Positions 61,647 to 64,000 of a stretch of 64,000 nt of DNA are shown here, piece by piece; position 1 is the stretch's first letter, and every line of letters starts with the position of its first letter. The notes beneath the pieces were generated by a model that was not told the DNA's origin, made no database searches, and saw only the letters and a list, made by a program, of their open reading frames with translations. Origin of the DNA: JAXLSZ01 sp046330315 (GTDB lineage: Bacteria > Actinomycetota > Thermoleophilia > Solirubrobacterales > 70-9); NCBI GenBank assembly GCA_046330315.1, contig JAXLSZ010000007.1:287795-351794 (forward strand), read 5' to 3'. The position numbers and the translations under genes were made by a program.

Positions 61647-64000
61647 GTGAGCGACCCTGCCACAGAGCGAGGGCTCGACAGCGCCGAGGCGCAGCGCCGC
61701 CTGCGCGAGCTGGGGCCGCCTCCGGAGACCTCCTCGAGGTCGGTCTCGACGATCGTCGCCGGCAACGTCTTCACGCTGTTCAACGCGATCATCGGGGTCT
61801 TCTTCGTGCTGATCCTCTCGCTCGGCCTCTTCGCCGACGCGGTGTTCGGGCTGATCGCGATCGTCAACTCGTGGATCGGGATCCGCCAGGAGCTGAAGGC
61901 GAAGCGCAAGCTCGACGAGCTGGCCGTCCTGGTCGCCCCACGCGCCTCGGTGCTGCGCGATGGCGCCGTCACGGAGCTGCTCGGCGACCAGGTCGTCCCC
62001 GGCGACGTGGTGATCGTCGAGCCCGGCGACCAGCTCGTCGCCGACGGCGAGGTGATCCGCAGCCGCTCGATCACCCTCGACGAGTCGGTCCTCACCGGCG
62101 AGGCCGACGGGGTGCGCAAGGAGGCCGGCGACCGCGCCCTCTCGGGCTCCTACTGCATCTCAGGGGCGGGCGAGTACGTGGTGGACGCGGTGCGCGAGAA
62201 CAGCTACGCCGGAAGCATCGCCGGCGAGGCCCGGACCTTCCGCCACCCGCCTTCGCCGCTCCAGGAGGAGGTCAACCGGGTGATCGTCGCCTGCACCTAC
62301 CTGATGGTCCCCCTCGCCGTGCTCCTGATCGGGGCCCTGAAGGTGCGGAACGCCAACATCACCGAGGCCGCGCAGACCGCGACGGCCGGCCTTATCACCC
62401 TGATCCCCGAGGGCCTGGTGCTGCTGATGTCGGTCACCTTCGCGGTCGCCGCGGTGCGCCTCGCCAAGCGGGGAACGCTTGTCCAGCAGATGAGCGCGAC
62501 CGAGTCGCTGGCCGCCGTGGACACGATCTGCGTTGACAAGACGGGAACCCTGACCGACGGCGAGCTTCGCCTCCTATCGGTCGAGCCCGCCGACCCGGCC
62601 GGCCGCAAGGCGGCCGAGGCGGCGCTGGGGCGCTTCGCGGCGAGCGCGGCGAACCGCAACCGCACGCTGGAGGCGATCGCCGAGGAGTTCCCGGAGCGCC
62701 CCGCCCGGGTCACCGCCGAGGTGCCCTTCTCCTCGGAGTGGAAGTGGAGCGGGCTGACCGTGGACGGGGCCGGGCGAAGCCTCGTGATGGGCGCCCCCGA
62801 CGTGCTGGTCGAGAGCGGCGCCTTGCGGCTTCCCGCCACGCTGGCCTCGACCCTCGCCGAGGAGACCGGGGCCGGGCGGCGGGTCCTCGCCTTCGCCGAG
62901 ACCTCGGCGGCCCTCCCCCCCGACCCCTCCCACCAGGCGCCGCCGCCGCTCACCGCGACCGCGCTGGTCGTGCTCGAGGAGAGCCTGCGCCCCGACGCCG
63001 CCGACACCGTCGCCTTCATGCGCGAGCAGCAGGTAGACCTGAAGCTGATCTCCGGCGACGCGCGGGAGACCGTGACCGCGGTCGCGCGCTCGGTCGGGGT
63101 GCCCGCCGACGCCGGGGTCATCGAGGGCGGAGACCTCCCGGAGGAGCCCGAGCGCCTGGTCGAGGCGGCCCAACGCAACACGGTGTTCTGCCGGATCAGG
63201 CCCGAGCAGAAGAAGACGCTGGTCGGGGCGCTCTCGGAGTCGGGCCGCTACGCGGCGATGATCGGCGACGGCGTCAACGACGTGCCGGCGCTCAAGCAGG
63301 CGCGGATGGCGGTGGCGATGGGCTCCGGCACCCAGGTCACCAAGGGGGTGGCCGACGTGGTCCTGCTGGAGGACGAGTTCTCCCGGCTGCCGGAGGCGGT
63401 GGCCGAGGGCCGCCGCATCGCCCGAAACGTCCACCGCCTCGGCCGCCTCTACCTGACCAAGACCGTCTACGCGGCGACGCTGATCCTGCTGGTCGGGGTG
63501 CCGGGGTTCGCCTTCCCCTTCCTGCCTCGCCACCTCACGCTCGCCGCGCTGCTGACCATCGGCATCCCCTCCTTCGTGCTCGCCCTCGCCCCCTCCGACG
63601 GGCCGCTCTACCGGGGCCGGCTTCTGCGCTCCCTGGCCGCCTTCGCGGTGCCGGCCGGAGTCTCGATAGCGCTCGCCTCGATCCTCTCCTTCATGCTCGT
63701 GGACACCTTCTTCGGGGGCTCTTTGCAGGACGGGCGCACCGCTGCGACCACCACCCTGATCGTCCTCGGCCTCGCCTTCGTGCTGCTGCTGGAGCGGGGG
63801 CCGGGGCGCGAGCACATCGCGATCCAGAGCTACATGCTCGCCCTGGTCGCCGGGCTGGGGGCGATCTTCGCGCTCGGCCTCTCCGCCCCGCCGGTGCGCG
63901 AGTTCTTCGACATGAGCATCCTCAGCGCCGGCCAGTGGTTCCTCGCTCTGCTCTCCGCGGCGGCCGGCCTGCTGATGGCGAGCCTCTTCTGGCGCCTGCG
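61647..64000 (+). CDS. CtpE-like cation-translocating P-type ATPase, cut by window end
   Basis: At least 784 residues from GTG 61647; the only nearby ATG is closed by a stop. P-type hallmarks: TGEADGV actuator loop, GLITLIPEGL membrane motif, phosphorylation site Asp297 in CVDKTGTLTDG, SGDARETVTAVARSVGV and MIGDGVNDVPALKQARMAVAMG. The PEGL motif and lack of N-terminal heavy-metal domains or CPC fit mycobacterial CtpE, a calcium transporter; the ion here is inference. No stop codon before base 64000. Confidence 0.92.
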   Translation, partial: MSDPATERGLDSAEAQRRLRELGPPPETSSRSVSTIVAGNVFTLFNAIIGVFFVLILSLGLFADAVFGLIAIVNSWIGIRQELKAKRKLDELAVLVAPRASVLRDGAVTELLGDQVVPGDVVIVEPGDQLVADGEVIRSRSITLDESVLTGEADGVRKEAGDRALSGSYCISGAGEYVVDAVRENSYAGSIAGEARTFRHPPSPLQEEVNRVIVACTYLMVPLAVLLIGALKVRNANITEAAQTATAGLITLIPEGLVLLMSVTFAVAAVRLAKRGTLVQQMSATESLAAVDTICVDKTGTLTDGELRLLSVEPADPAGRKAAEAALGRFAASAANRNRTLEAIAEEFPERPARVTAEVPFSSEWKWSGLTVDGAGRSLVMGAPDVLVESGALRLPATLASTLAEETGAGRRVLAFAETSAALPPDPSHQAPPPLTATALVVLEESLRPDAADTVAFMREQQVDLKLISGDARETVTAVARSVGVPADAGVIEGGDLPEEPERLVEAAQRNTVFCRIRPEQKKTLVGALSESGRYAAMIGDGVNDVPALKQARMAVAMGSGTQVTKGVADVVLLEDEFSRLPEAVAEGRRIARNVHRLGRLYLTKTVYAATLILLVGVPGFAFPFLPRHLTLAALLTIGIPSFVLALAPSDGPLYRGRLLRSLAAFAVPAGVSIALASILSFMLVDTFFGGSLQDGRTAATTTLIVLGLAFVLLLERGPGREHIAIQSYMLALVAGLGAIFALGLSAPPVREFFDMSILSAGQWFLALLSAAAGLLMASLFWRL

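Overview
The window is very GC-rich, densely coded DNA with frequent GTG and TTG starts, four-base GTGA/TTGA gene overlaps and many TANNNT boxes 6-11 nt before start codons. With F420-type luciferase-like oxidoreductases, EgtB/EgtD, class II FBPase, a class III cyclase with a mycobacterial-type regulatory domain and an Rv3030-Rv3032-like polysaccharide cluster, this points to a deep-branching actinobacterium. A Thermoleophilia/Solirubrobacterales-like organism is my inference; no rRNA or other marker settles it. No tRNA, rRNA, CRISPR array, insertion sequence or prophage was seen.

Layout. 1-6.5 kb: acyl-CoA and aldehyde metabolism (HAD phosphatase, thiolase, leucyl aminopeptidase, aldehyde dehydrogenase, acyl-CoA dehydrogenase). 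6.5-8 kb: a PRC-barrel protein and MeaB GTPase. 8.2-13.3 kb: hexapeptide acyltransferase, GT4 glycosyltransferase, GH57 branching enzyme and two methyltransferases, resembling the mycobacterial methylglucose lipopolysaccharide locus. 13.3-16.9 kb: adenylate cyclase, LON-domain protein, gamma-glutamyltransferase. 16.9-21.7 kb: overlapping parA-ftsZ genes, both with long disordered N-terminal tails, divergent from a pair of Get3/ArsA-like ATPases. 24-41.6 kb: a large type IV pilus locus: three pseudopilin/PilX-type genes, pilMNO and a PilP-position gene on the plus strand; prepilin peptidase, an Ig-like lipoprotein, pilA, pilC, pilT, pilB, a thioredoxin-like protein and a second pilT on the minus strand. 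A GEMM-I-type cyclic-dinucleotide riboswitch precedes pilA. 42-43 kb: principal sigma factor. 43.4-50.2 kb: BrkB/YihY protein, GlpX, LLM oxidoreductase, CGNR regulator, degenerate MBL protein. 50.2-52.5 kb: ergothioneine genes egtD/egtB. 52.7-61.5 kb: SDR, aminotransferase plus coupled kinase-fold-like protein, three-subunit NAD(P) transhydrogenase, second LLM enzyme. 61.6 kb to the end: a CtpE-like P-type ATPase, cut by the window edge.

The unexplained structure is mostly non-coding. About a dozen short tandem arrays (units 21-46 bp, each with its own sequence) sit at gene ends. At three genes (acyl-CoA dehydrogenase, gamma-glutamyltransferase, rpoD) the repeated unit contains the gene's own 3' end and stop codon. 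In at least two others the array is translated (HAD N-terminus, PilP-position protein). Separately, three copies of a dispersed palindrome (8.86, 55.2 and 61.6 kb) share outer arms but differ by compensatory changes in the inner arms, as expected for a conserved hairpin. These, the riboswitch-pilA leader and the parA-ftsZ coupling are the best leads.
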